Source: Sodiomyces alkalinus F11 (taxonomy: Eukaryota > Ascomycota > Sordariomycetes > Glomerellales > Plectosphaerellaceae). From it: 64,000 nt of DNA. The notes beneath the pieces are model-generated. The model had not been told where the DNA came from, made no database searches, and was given only the letters and a program-made list of their open reading frames with translations. Both the position numbers and the translations under genes were made by a program. This document shows, one piece after another, positions 34,910 through 46,450 of this stretch. The DNA is taken from the NCBI RefSeq assembly GCF_003711515.1, contig NW_021167080.1, forward strand, positions 1,757,394-1,821,393. Reading direction: 5' to 3'. Position 1 is the stretch's first letter, and each line of letters begins with the position of its first letter.

Positions 34910-36110
34910 GATGGACGACGATCATGCTGTCAAGCGGCAAGAACCAAAACTTGATGAAGCAGAAAGAGGTCCAGCACAGACCCCCGCTGCGTGACTATTG
35001 AAGGTTAACCCCGTAGGACAAGATCCTTTGCAAGATGAGACGGGATGCGGGTGCGGATATGGCAGCGGAAGCGGGCGGGGGTGCGGGTGCGGGTGCGGGT
35101 GTGGACGGTGTTGGGGTTTTGGCTGTCGGCAACACCCTTCTGTCGGGAGGAGCTGACTATACGTACTCTGTAAGGGGCAGTGATGACTACGATTCGAAGC
35201 GGGTAATCAATCGCCTGGGGGGTGTGTTCGAGACGTTCGAGACAGTAGCAGAAAACGGACGAGAGGAGTGAGAAAGACAGGGCACTGGAGCTGATGGAAG
35301 GGCCGCGGCTCAGGGGCCATGGATCAGGGGGGGGAGGGGCCGGAAGATTGGCGAGGAACCTAGCCTGGCCAGGGTAGATGGGGAAGAAGAGGGATGATGA
35401 CGGCGGCGACGTCGTCAACGATGGTTGAGATATCGAGTGGGTGTGTCGGGGTCGGTTCGTTGGCATTGAGGCAGAGGCGGAAAACCGAAGCTTGTGCAGA
35501 GTAGAAACGGTGTTAGTCAGACGCAACGATCAATGATCAACGAGTTCGGCGCAAGCAGGCAAGGACGCGAGTTCGGTGGCGCCAGGTATCCCCTGATAAA
35601 TTTGGGGGTTTCTACCCGGCCTATGTATCGTATCTGCTTAGAAGTCTTAATATAGGTACTTCCTACAGGGTAGAGATGTTTTGAGACTCACGTTAAGGTG
35701 GTTACCGCGTCCGGGTGGAAGGTAATTAGGTCGACTTGGATTTTGATATTGAGCATGGCGAATCCCCGATTCCTGCCCTTGTTCAAAATTGGTCACAGTG
35801 CGGCGTAGCAGTTGTCGGCGAGCCCATTAACGCCCCCAATATCCCGAGATTGAGAAGAAGACCAGCTCCACATCGACTGGTCCAGCGCAAACCCCCTTCT
35901 TCCGAGTAGCGTATATCAGATAGAGAAAGAACCAGCTGTTCACTGCGAGGACCATAGGCCGGGGGGGAGAGAAAGAGACTGAAAATTCCGGGCATCGTGT
36001 TCTATTACGATTCAAGCCGGCGTTCCCTGCGACGAATGGGTAGTCCTCTCTGGTAATTGTGATGGTTGTGGGGGGCGTGAGGTGTGCGGCACCTTGTTAT
36101 GGTGTGTTGT

Positions 36111-36154
36111 GGGCGGTGGGCGGTGGACGGTGGGTGGTGGGTGGTGGGTTTGGG
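36111..36154 (+). other. Candidate G-quadruplex
   Basis: Six GGG runs (36111, 36118, 36132, 36139, 36146, 36152), the last four spaced by 3-4 bases, fit the sequence pattern of an intramolecular quadruplex. It lies in the non-coding space between the regulator and the CoA-transferase-like gene. Confidence 0.6.
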
Positions 36155-38296
36155 TGATGGACATGTTGTGATTCAGTTGAGTGTGAATCCAAGAGACGAG
36201 AATGGCGTGAAGGACCGCGTCGATTCAGTCATCGAACGTATAAAGGGGGGTCGGACAACGACCAGCAGTGTTGCCGGGCCCCAGGACAGGCCGGGATGCG
36301 GGTTCCGGAATGGCAGCCCCCCCCTTCCAGGTCATCAGCCGACTGACAACAGCCGTGCATTCCTTCATCACCTCCTCACCTGCCTACTGACCCCTTACCC
36401 ATGCGGGTAGATCGGGTAGATAGGTAGGTGTGTAAGCATTACGGCCATTGCCAGACCTTGACCGGGTGCATGGGAACCAGACACCGAGGTCGCCCATGAT
36501 TCGTTGATGGACTGGTCGGCGTAGGATTCATCTGCAGGAGCTTGGATTTCCGTAGATTTATTGCTGGTTCTGTCGCGCATCTTACCCGAGCAGCCTGACG
36601 AAAGCGCCGGGGTAGGGCAAATTGGATCACGCGCATGAAGAGCCTCGAATCAAAATGGAGGGGGGCGCTGGGAGGTCGGCCACGAATCCAGCCAGCCCTC
36701 TCTCTGATTTGACGCGTGTTGGAAGTTGTGATACCCCAGGTACATTGTTAAATTAGACCGAACCAAGTTTGAAGAAGGAGGGGGAAGCGGAAAGGATCCA
36801 ACAGCTGAAGGGTGTCGATTGAGGCGAAGAGGGGAGGAAAAGGAAGGAGAGAAGAAAAGGAAAAGGGCAAAAAGAAAGGGGGGGCGGGGGGGCCGAAGTA
36901 AGTATGGGCACCAGAATGTGACGACAACGGGCTGGTCAGCTTGTGCTTGTGTTTTTCTTAATACGGGAAATCAGTTGGAGTCTGGTACAGCAGCTCACCA
37001 ATTCTCTACCGTATGACCTGACAAGAGGAACGACATTTGGGTTCAAGTTCGAGGTGTTCCTTCGTACATAGGTAGACTCGTACGAATAGGTAAGGTCGGG
37101 TAATAAGGTGGGCATTTATTACGACGAGCCATCATCTGATGTGATGGTTGGGGTACGGAGCAGAACTCCCCAGCAATATCGTGATGTCCCTTCCCATTTT
37201 ATCCCATATGGTAGTTGTACCTGAGTGGGACTGGACTAAGGTAGCTACGACTTAATTTCGACGTTAGAACGTCATCCACTGACCCTGTGCCCAAGTCCCC
37301 TCGCATCTAAAGCTTCTGGGGAAAGTAGGGCCGACACCCAATGTCTCCCCAGTAAGGAAAGGACGGTTCACCACGTTGCTCTTCCCACATCATTCAGCCG
37401 TCAGCCCGATTTTTTTTTTTTTTGACGCCTACGCCGTAGGAAGGAACTCCTGGGTCATTCGAAAATGACAACTGCCATTGGATGAATCTATCTGGGTGCA
37501 GAAAAAAACCGTCTCCTACAAAGTGTTACTCCGTACAGACGGATATTCAGCAGCCTCGACCTACCGGGAGTATCTTAACCTTACGATAAATGTTGTTGCC
37601 CTTATGGAGCATCTTAGCATCTTCCCACAAGACACACAGCTTCCAGCTTTGATATCCTCAAATCCCCATCGTTTCCCTCCCACACTGCAACATAGAACGG
37701 CATGCATCTACGGAGTACGCCTGTACACAGAATCTTGTCGCCCATCCTCCAACGTACCTATGTCCGCCCAATGAAGGGGCTCTTCAGACCCGTCTCACGC
37801 AGTTAAGAATTCCGATGCGATGCCCCGTTTCTTACATCAGAAAGGAATACGAGTCGGATGAAGCACCAACCCAACGGACGGCTGAGGTTCTGTTGCGCAG
37901 CACCCCAAGGCTTGGTCTGCTTCACGTCCTGTCAGCTCGTCGCAGATCACGACGTCTCAATCTCGGCCCCACCCACTTGGCACCAGAACTCGAAGGCGAT
38001 TGTCATTAGGGCTCAACATGAACCAAGAGTTGTTGATAACCGCCCGCGCATATACGCAGAAATAATTCGATCGTCGAAAGACTGGCGAACGGGCTGTCGA
38101 TCTGATACAGGTCGCCGAGGAGTGCCAATCTACTCGATCAAAGAAGCTCATCTCCTTGTTTTTCCAACGAGCACCGCATATGTACTAGTTTAATTCCATC
38201 GCATGCAGCTGCGAGCTCCTTCTCCCATCCTGCCGGCCTCCTTTCCTTGCTTGGGCTGTCGCTCTCTCACTTCCTTCACCTCCTTCACGTTTCTCG

Positions 38297-38359
38297 CCTC
38301 CCTCACCTCCCTCACCTCCCTCACCTCCCTCACCTCCCTCACCTCCCTCACCTCCCTCG
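38297..38359. repeat. 9-bp tandem array (cctccctca)
   Basis: Six perfect head-to-tail units and a seventh with one change. It is non-coding and lies about 800 bases upstream of the CoA-transferase-like start codon. Confidence 0.95.
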
Positions 38360-39165
38360 TACGCCACCCACCACACCGGCCAGGTTAGAGGGAGCTAGCC
38401 GGTTCTAGGCATCCTACCCGTCCAGCCACCGACGAGCTCCCGCTTCCTTAAATGACGCCCGCGCTCGCGGACCACGGGGGAAGGAACCGACTGCATGCTT
38501 TTCAGCTTTTTAATGCTTAGCTGAGTCTCGTTCCGGCATATGCAGTGGATTCCCACGCCGCCACGCCCTTGCGACCGGGAAGTGCGCATCACTGTTATAC
38601 CTCTACTGACACCAACAAGCAAAGCAGGAGCAAAGTGTCGGGGTATCAGGGTAGGGGTTATTTGAACTGCAAATCGTCAAGCCCGGGCTGAGAAATTCCC
38701 ATGTGCCCCCGATGTGGCTCCGGTGCCGTCGGTTGCTGCTCTATGCCACCGCTGGTTCCTTGTGTAGTCAACAGTCGGGCTTGGGCGCTTTCCGATCTAC
38801 TCTCGCTCGTACGAAGGAGTACTCCATCGACGGGGCTCTATACACGATGAACCAAGCACGGAGCTTAGTTCCTGACCATGACTATCAAGGCCTTGGCCAT
38901 GCGAACTGTCTCACATGTATCGCCGTGTTCACGTTCCCGTCGCATCTCACATTGCCTCTACCCCCTGCGTCTGTTCTTCGCCTTCGGTGACGTCTGTGAT
39001 CACCGGTTGATGAGCGTCCAAGCATTTCTTAATTCATAAGCTCTAGGGGTTCGCGGTGCCCTATGCTGTGCAGGCAATCAAGACACTAGATACCGTCTAC
39101 TCTTTTGTCTCCGACTCCGACGCTTTGCTGCGTCTCCAAATTTGTTCCAGTTCTTGTTCACAGAT

Positions 39166-41035
39166 ATGGGAGTTATCAAGGTCAGCTCTCATCAGAGGAC
39201 ATCGTCCGGCTATACTCCCAGTCAGGGCGCAGGGGATGCCGTAGCCAGACTTATTATCGCCTTCGGCAACGAACTTCCCCCTGAGTTCCTCGACAATGCT
39301 GCTCATATCAAATTCATTGCGCCATTGGGTGACGATACATACTTCCCTTCTCCCCACAAGGAGCAGGAGGCCGCGGCTTCTATCAGAGCACTGGAGGGCC
39401 TAGCTGTTTCCGCCTTGGCCAATCTCCGCCAACAGCGCCGAACCAGGAGAAATATCGAGGTTGACATGTGCAAAATCACATGTTTTCTCATGTCAGCGTA
39501 TCTTTGCACCGTCAACGGAATGGACAAGGGGCATGCTAAGGTCAAGTGGAAAATCCCAGGTAAGACATGCCTGGTTTTTTCTTCTTCTTTTTCTTCTTTT
39601 TCTTTTTCTTCTTCTTCAAATAATCCAGTATGCTGCCGACTAGCATTTGTGATATCCTTCAGATACCGATCTCAACTGCGCTCAGTCGATACTCTACCGG
39701 CGGCTCTCGGCGAATCTTTATCAGACGAAGAACCCCACGGAATATTATCACATACATGGCTCTCTCGAGGCGAGCAGAACGCTCCGTATGATAGGGCTAT
39801 CCCCTTTCAACCCCGATCTCCAGGATTACAAGGACTGCATTGAAACCATCGAAGCTGCCGTCCGTCGTTTTACCACCCGGGAACTCGAGGAGCTGAACTG
39901 CAGAGAAGACCAAGCGGGCTTTCCCGTGCTCAAACCAGAGCAGTTCCTGAAGACGTCGCATGGCAAGACTCTGAAGTCGTTGCCTCCGGTCACGATCCAA
40001 CCGCTCGAGACGAAGACACCTCCCGCTCCGTTCGAATCCCAAGACCATGCTGGCACCTCGAGCCTGACGTACTCCCAGTGTCTTCAAGGCATACGCGTTC
40101 TTGAGCTCTGTCGAGTCATTGCCGGTCCAACCATCGGCCGCTCTCTCGCCGCCCACGGCGCTTCCGTCCTCAAGGTCACCTCCCACCGCCTCCCAGATGT
40201 ACCGTTCTTCCAAGTCGACGTCAACACGGGGAAGCACGCAACGTCCCTCGACCTTCACTCCGCGGCCGATCGCGCCATCTTCGATTCTCTTCTCGCCGGT
40301 GCCGACGTCGTTTTCGATGGATATCGTCCCGGCGCTTTGAGCCGCCTCGGCTACGGGCCGGATTACCTCGCAGAACTGGCCGCTCTACGGGGTAAGGGCT
40401 TCGTCTACGTCGCCGAGGATTGCTTTGGCGGGACGGGGACGAGCGAAGCCAGTCGTGCCGAATGGGCCTCGCGACCCGGGTGGCAGCAGATCGCCGACTG
40501 CGCAACCGGGGTGGCATGGGAGCAAGGACGCTTCATGGGGCTCGATGAGCCCGTCGTACCTCCCTTCCCCATGTCCGATTACGGGACCGGCGCCCTCGGC
40601 TGTGTCGCCGCCATGATTGGACTTTTCCGTCGCGCCACCGAGGGCGGTTCGTGGGCGGGCCGGACCAGCCTGTGTCAGTACGACATGTTCCTCCTTTCGC
40701 TTGGATCGCACCCGCCTGAGGTTCAGGCCCGCCTGCGGAAGACTCACGATCCCGCCTTCTTTGATTTGAGGCATCACGACTCGGTGGACGAGGTTGGGAA
40801 ACGAGCACTGCAAAGCATGAAGCGGCTCCACCCTGCGCTCTTTGAAGAGAGAATGATGCACAAAGCTTGGAGCGACGGTTTCCAGGCGGAGGTCATGTGG
40901 CCTAGGGAACCACTGAGAGTCAGCGGTATCGGGATAGGGCATCTCAGGGCGACAAGGCCCAATGGGTTTGATCCGCCCACATGGCTCGGGTGGGAAGAAC
41001 AGGAGGACATGCTGGAAACGGATGAATGGTTCTGA
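39166..41035 (+). CDS. Class III CoA-transferase-like (CaiB/BaiF) protein, two-part
   Basis: Exons 39166-39559 and 39663-41035, a phase 1 intron, give 588 residues. The family moves CoA between organic acids. The C-terminal part (from about 273) starts like a normal family N-terminus, LQGIRVLELCRVIAGPTIGRSLAAHGASVLKV, then DVVFDGYRPGALSRLGYG and GGSWAGRTSLCQYD. The N-terminal part (about 20-260) resembles the late section of such a domain: ALEGLAVSALANLRQQRRT, EYYHIHGSLEASRTLRMIGL and FTTRELEELN. So the order appears permuted or partly duplicated. Where bacterial enzymes have Gly-x-Asp with the catalytic aspartate, this protein reads PGWQQIADCATG, with Gln406. Activity as a transferase is therefore uncertain. 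The start is an ATG right after TTCACAG; an upstream exon cannot be excluded. Confidence 0.88.
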
Positions 41036-41508
41036 TACATGCGACTTGGAGAAATTCTGCTGTAGATTGGGCGGCCTAGATTGTATTTTCTGCTTGTTGT
41101 ACCAGCAAGCGTTCTGTTATTAACTACTTGGTAATTACTTAGTCCCGGGGACAGGGTAAAGGGAAGAGAAAACAGGATCAAGAGGGGCAAAAGAAGAAGA
41201 AAAAAGAAACAGAATGTTCAAATGCAGAGCTGTTACATGGATTCTACGGTGGAGGTCGGTTAAAACGTTGATATTGGGGTTGTTCCCTCGGCCCCGAGCG
41301 AAGTAAAGAAGTATGAATCAAGGACAATCAAGACTCTAGTAAACCAACAGACGCTCACAAAACAGTGCCGGCCGTCGTGACTAAGAGTTGAAGCTAAGCT
41401 CTGGAGCCTTTAAACTATAAACATGGCTTTCCGAGTTCCATTCATGAATATAAATACACGCACGCACTCTACAAACTCCTCCCCCCCGGCTCGTCCTTTG
41501 CAATTGCA
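41036..41508. other. Convergent intergenic region
   Basis: It holds the 3' ends of the CoA-transferase-like gene and PDX1. No other feature is seen. Confidence 0.6.
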
Positions 41509-42878
41509 TCACAAGACGAGCCTCGCCGGCTCCTGCTCCAAAATCACCTTGACCCTCTCCAGGAAGACCCTCGCCCGTTTCTCGTCGCCCTTGGGCACGG
41601 TCACGCTGACGACATTCGTGTCATTCTGAGACAAGCCGGTTACAGCGGAAGCAGGCTTCGTCTTCTTGGCAGTGCCGGCGAGTATGTCGATAAGGTCGGC
41701 AGATTTGCTGCGGGGCGCGGCGGCGGCGGCGGCGCGGATGGCAGACTGGGGCAGCGCATCGACCTGCGGGAGGTAGAAGCCGCGGGAGGTGCCGCGCGGC
41801 TGCAGCTTGTCGAGGCCGAGGACCTGGTTGAAGAGCTCGTCGGCGGTGGGCGGGCGGGCGGACGGGGGCAGGTCGTCGTTGGCGAACTCGGCGGCGCGGG
41901 CGACGAAGGTGGCCAGGGGCAGGTAGACGCCCAGGGTGTCCTGGATGCGGCGCTGGGTCTCGGCGACCTTGGCGAGGGAGAGGGGCACGACGACCTCGGA
42001 GTCTGGTTCCGGGGTGGGAGGTTGTTCCGCCGCGGCTGCCGGGGTGGGTGCGGCCTCCGCTTTCGTCTCCGCCTTGACCTTGGCGGCGGCGACCTTGATG
42101 TTGCTGAGGTCGAGGTGCGAGAGCTTGGTGAAACGCTCGGTGATCGTGGCCGGGGTGGCGGCGTTGATGGTGCCGAGGTAGGCGAGGACGTCGCCCTTGA
42201 GGAGGCGGCCCTGGGGTCCGGTTGGGGGGATGCGGGAGACGGTTTCGGGGTCGATGTTGTGGAGGTGGACCAGGTGCTGGACGGAGGGGAGAAGAGGGTA
42301 TTTTTGCTCGTGTTTCTTTCCGTCGGAAGGGAGCGACGCCGGCTTTCCCTCGGGGCTGCTCTCGCTCTTGGTCTCCTCCTTGGAGGACGACTGAGGCTGC
42401 TGTTGTCCGGCGGGTTCCTCGGCCGGGATCTCGAGGGAAGACAGATCATCGCCCGGTTCAGCAATGACGGCAATTCGTGTGCCGACTTGAACAGCCTTGG
42501 AGTTATCTCCGGCGATAATCTTGGCGACCATCCCATCCTCTTGGGCCTCGACGTCCATGGTGGCTTTATCGGTCTCGATCTCGAGCAGCACGTCGCCAGC
42601 AGCGAACGACTCGCCCTCCTTAACCTTCCAGGTGGCAATATTTCCCTCCGTCATGGTCGGCGAAAGGGCCGGCATGGTAAAATTTTGCGTAACGAGGCAT
42701 CGTGTGGATGTGGTGAAACCTGTAAAAAAGAAAAAAGACAGATGGTTAGCGAGGGATATAACGTACGCCCGTCTTTCGGACCGGGTTTTTCGAACTCACC
42801 TCGAATTGAGGCATCGGCGGGCCCTCTCCGGGCGATTAGCCTGGCCGAAAGACGGCATGCCGTCGCTAGGGAAGCCAT
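41509..42878 (-). CDS. PDX1: Pyruvate dehydrogenase complex protein X (Pdx1)
   Basis: Exons 42878-42800 and 42719-41509, a phase 1 intron of 80 bp, give 429 residues. Pdx1 tethers the E3 subunit to the E2 core of the mitochondrial pyruvate dehydrogenase complex. The N-terminus MASLATACRLSARLIARR is a clear mitochondrial presequence. A lipoyl domain follows with the lipoylated Lys78 in EIETDKATMDVE, then a Gln/Ser/Lys-rich linker, then a peripheral-subunit-binding domain (PSVQHLVHLHNIDPETVSRIPPTGPQGRLLKGDVLAYL). The rest lacks the acyltransferase HxxxD motif, which separates Pdx1 from the E2 enzyme Lat1. It is divergent from the 43.5-kb mitochondrial gene. Confidence 0.94.
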
Positions 42879-43467
42879 CGTCGCCTTTGGCCGATGGGAC
42901 AGGGGCAAGATTGGCTCGATTGAGCGGTGTTGAATGGAAAGAATTGGCTGGCTGGGGATTTTGCGCAATAAGATTGAAGCTCCGAAAATAAATATTATTA
43001 AGATAGAAGCTTGTTGAGGAACCGCCGATGTTTGGCGGCGCGCACGGACAAATTAGCTCAGCCGTTGGGCTGGAGTGGGACTGGAGGTACGTACCTCCAT
43101 TTTCTATCGTGTACCTTGGGTACCGTATTAGGTAAGGTATCTAGGCAAGGCACAGAACCGAGTAAAGTAAACTTCGGTGTTCGGTATATTGTTTTGCCGC
43201 CTTCGTCAACAGGAACAAGAACCGGAGCAGGGTCGCCGACTGGGTACAGCTGGCTAGAATCTGGCCAAGCTCCGAGTAACTGTTCCCGGCGATGGGGAAC
43301 TTTTTCTTCTGTTTGGTGATAGCTTCATCCGTCTCAAAATCGTCAAGCTCTACTCTGCTCCGACATTGACAAGCCGGATAGATGCTATTAGGTGCGGGTC
43401 CTCTCCGCCACCATTTTCTCTTTTTATGTTAATTTTGAATTGGCTTCAGGCAAGCCCTTAGCCCACA
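42879..43467. promoter_or_regulatory. Divergent promoter PDX1 / 43.5-kb mitochondrial gene
   Basis: This 589-bp space drives two mitochondrial genes in opposite directions. It holds a perfect 16-bp palindrome (43083-43098) and several GGTACC/TAAGGTA words at 43110-43145. Shared control is inference. Confidence 0.55.
43083..43098. promoter_or_regulatory. Perfect 16-bp palindrome GGAGGTACGTACCTCC
   Basis: Its core AGGTACGTACCT belongs to the GGTACC-like family seen in other intergenic regions of this window. It lies 205 bases from the PDX1 start and 370 from the other gene. Confidence 0.6.
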
Positions 43468-44487
43468 ATGGCAATCCTGTCGGGTCGCACCGCGCTTCAC
43501 CTACCCTTCCGGAACTCCCTCTGCAGGCCACGGTTTGATGCTCTGCCACCACTCCCTACAGTCCGAAGGTTTGGCTCGCCATCTTCTCTACGTTACTCCT
43601 CTAAACCAGCTCTCCAATCGTCGAAACAGGCCTCGTCCTCAACACCACGCCGCACCCCGACCGCAACCCCGACTCCGAAATCAGTAACACAACCATTGCC
43701 CCTCCACCCCTCGACCGCCAACAATCCTTTCCTCCTCCAGCTCGCGCGATCCAAAACTCCAACCGTCCTCTACGAAGCACCCCCGCACTTCTGGCTCAAA
43801 TTCACTGCCTGGTCATCTGCTATAGCCTGCTATGCTGGCGCAGGCTTGAACTGCCTCTACTCCGTTTCCGGCGACTTCCCGGGCGCCCCGTGGTGGGTGA
43901 GCTCCGTATACACGGCCGTCTGCATAGCCATGGCAGGTGTGGGCTCGTTCTTCGTCTTCGGTTCCGCCAACATCATCAAGTCGATCCGCGCCGTCCCCAC
44001 CGCCTCTCTCGGGTCCAAAGCCCTCGCGTCCGCCGCGGGGACGGTCGCCCATAACCCGCGCCTCACGCCGATCCACCTCGAAGTTGCCGTGAAACCCATC
44101 CTCCCCTTTTTCCGGAAACCATCTATCGTGACGGTTCCGCCGGCGGACGTCGTCCTTTCCGGGCGGCTCTTCAAGCCTCACCTGACCGAAGCGCAAGCCC
44201 GGGCCGCGCGTGCGAGGGAGAAGGCGGAGGCCAAGGCGAGGTGGGAACAGGAGAAGCAGAGGTTGCTGACGCTGCCTTTCCGCGATGCCGGACGCGGGGC
44301 GAAGGCTGTGTGGCGCGGTATCAGGAGGGGGATCGTGGGCGGCGGTTTCTTGAAGGTTATGGTGGGGAGCCGGAAATGCAAACTGGATGTTGAAGGCGGT
44401 TGGGCGCTGAATGACGGCGCAGCTCTGGAAAGCCTTGTGCGTGTCAATGGCGCCGGCACAGGCCCGAAGAACCAGAGGCGCTCGTGA
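43468..44487 (+). CDS. Predicted mitochondrial membrane protein, TMEM223-like
   Basis: Single exon, 339 residues. The N-terminus is Arg/Ser-rich with few acidic residues (about 1-45), fitting a mitochondrial presequence. Two hydrophobic segments follow (about 110-130, FWLKFTAWSSAIACYAGAGLN, and about 145-170, WWVSSVYTAVCIAMAGVGSFFVFGS), then a soluble domain with NPRLTPIHLEVAVKPILPF, a charged helix rich in Ala, Arg, Glu and Lys (about 235-265), and a C-terminal basic region. The layout of an ARSKTPTVLYEAP entry segment, two membrane spans and a following domain resembles the TMEM223/TMEM186 group of mitochondrial inner-membrane assembly proteins. The family name is tentative. Confidence 0.8.
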   Translation: MAILSGRTALHLPFRNSLCRPRFDALPPLPTVRRFGSPSSLRYSSKPALQSSKQASSSTPRRTPTATPTPKSVTQPLPLHPSTANNPFLLQLARSKTPTVLYEAPPHFWLKFTAWSSAIACYAGAGLNCLYSVSGDFPGAPWWVSSVYTAVCIAMAGVGSFFVFGSANIIKSIRAVPTASLGSKALASAAGTVAHNPRLTPIHLEVAVKPILPFFRKPSIVTVPPADVVLSGRLFKPHLTEAQARAARAREKAEAKARWEQEKQRLLTLPFRDAGRGAKAVWRGIRRGIVGGGFLKVMVGSRKCKLDVEGGWALNDGAALESLVRVNGAGTGPKNQRRS

Positions 44488-46434
44488 AATTAACTGAGGG
44501 CTCCTACTTCTCAAGCTCGTGGTTGACTAGGAGGACCTATCTGTACATCTCGACCAATATGTATATCTGTGGTTCTGTATAATAGCATAGACGAACTGTA
44601 TCTATATTATGATCCATGAGACCTCGAGTTTAGACCAGAAGCTGGTCTATCAAGAACAATATCTCTGTCGGCCTGGTGTCGTCGGCGGATCCATAGATTC
44701 TGTGAGCCCGCATGACGCTGCCTCCAAACGCGTAACAATGCGACAATTCGATCCCAACGCCTGCACCTCACGCACCTCCCGTCATCATACGAATGGTACG
44801 GCAACTAAAGATTCGGGACTAGAGGATTTCAAGAGGTAGAGAGGATGCTGCCTACCGAGTCTACCTGCTCAAACCGCAACTCGGGCCAGCTAACACATCG
44901 GTAATTAATTATGTGATGTCCAAGTCAAAAGCCGACCTCAGTCTGAACTATTCTCTTCCCCCCGTGTCCACAGAGTACTCAACCCAGCGTGGAACGGCAA
45001 ACCGAGTTTCCAACTGCCGATACGGTGTCATGAGCCGGTTATACTAGTCCAAAGCACTCGAATGGCCTGTTTTGCGTCCACCACGACGTGTCTTGACGGG
45101 GCCGTCTACCACGTGCTTGTTGCATCTCTGCTACCAATGCATCAGGGAGGAAACCTCCGTAGTCGACTTGTACCAGGCGACGCGGAAAACCCATCATACG
45201 AAGATCCTGCCACGGCGCCAGGGGATCACCAGATTTATCTACTTCTCCATTTGTGAAAAGGAGGTCACCCGCTAGCACTGGCGACTCTGCTCATACAAGA
45301 ATGCCGCATAGCGTTGTCGCCAGCCCTGGTCGGACTTGCATCCACTGAGGAAGTAGAAACTGTCCTGTATCAGATAGAAGGAAACGTGCGCGAAAAAAAG
45401 AAAGACAGAAAAAAAAACCCACCGGCGCCGATCCCGGGCCGGTCATATATATGCTAGTGGCTTTAGGGACAGTCTAGTTTCGCCAAGTTCACGGATAGCT
45501 GTTGGATAAACAGATCGAAAGAAGGTTGGAAAAGTTGGCATCTAATGGTTAAAATGTACAGTCCACTAATGAGTGAACTCGGAACTACTCCGTATCAGGG
45601 AAGAAAGAGGGGTTGGCGAAAACGAGGCTGTAACTAATTAACCGCCGAGTTGAAGATCACTGGCGGTCAGTCAGGTCAGCCTCATGTGAATTCGGGGACA
45701 AGGCTATCCCTGTCTGCCAACAACAGTCGAGAGGGTGGGATGATGAAGAAAGGACAAAACAACGAGAAATAAAAAAGAAAAGAAGAAAATATATCGCAGC
45801 ATCCGAGTGTCACGGAGTTGAGCAAAGATTCTCTTACCACGAAACAACTCTATATCGGTCACTATAGGGGGTCATCCCCGTCATCCTGCCCCTCCCGCAC
45901 ACCGACTCCATCCTGATCTCCGGGGTCCCAGGTCGGAACCATGGAGTACAGTACGCTGTAGAGTCTCATTGATATACCCTGTTCCATCGAGTTCGCTGCC
46001 GCGCGACATGAAAACTGGCACGATCACACGGGACAGTCAACAATGGTGAAATGTGCAGGAGAAACAGAGACTGATCCTTCCGTGGACCATCATATACCAG
46101 TAATTGGTCCGTCTTGACATGTACCTCGTAGGAGTTTGGGCGCCTTGCACCATGCGGTAAGAAGGGGCGCATGATGCGGCACGACGCGACAAGGGAGAAA
46201 GTACCAGAACGAGACAAGCACAGTAACATTGTTAACCGGACGGGTGTGTTACACAGGAACACCTAGTATGTCTATAATAGGAAAAATATATCTTTTAGAA
46301 TTTTGCGGTGTATAAGAACTGCTGAGGTTATGTATATATGTATATACAGATGTACATACAGATGTGTGTTCGCCAGACTAAGGTAGCCAAATGAGGTATT
46401 TCAGCTCACCTCGCAGGACATACGATGTGATGGT

Positions 46435-46450
46435 TACTCCGTACGAAGTA
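46435..46450. repeat. Near-palindromic copy of the TACTCCGTA nonamer
   Basis: TACTCCGTACGAAGTA is one base from a perfect palindrome. The nonamer TACTCCGTA or its complement also occurs at 2339, 9995, 20980, 24697, 37527, 37709, 45586, 49381 and 59092, all outside coding exons. Confidence 0.9.

Larger units (their letters stand above)
34910..39165. other. 4.3-kb divergent region without a supportable gene
   Basis: It separates the transcription factor (-) from the CoA-transferase-like gene (+). The open frames show no recognisable domain. Contents: GTGCGG repeats near 35081-35100, a G-rich quadruplex candidate at 36111-36154, TACTCCGTA/TACGGAGTA nonamers at 37527-37535 and 37709-37717, and a 9-bp tandem array at 38297-38359. 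A large regulatory region or non-coding transcripts are possible. Confidence 0.5.

Noticed and set aside
35005..35526. Minus-strand open frame of 173 codons upstream of the transcription factor
   Set aside because: It is low-complexity, partly translated from GTGCGG repeats, with no domain; more likely leader or promoter DNA.
43045..43090. tRNA-like words (tagctcag...ttgggctgg)
   Set aside because: No matching T-arm, anticodon stem or acceptor stem could be folded around them.
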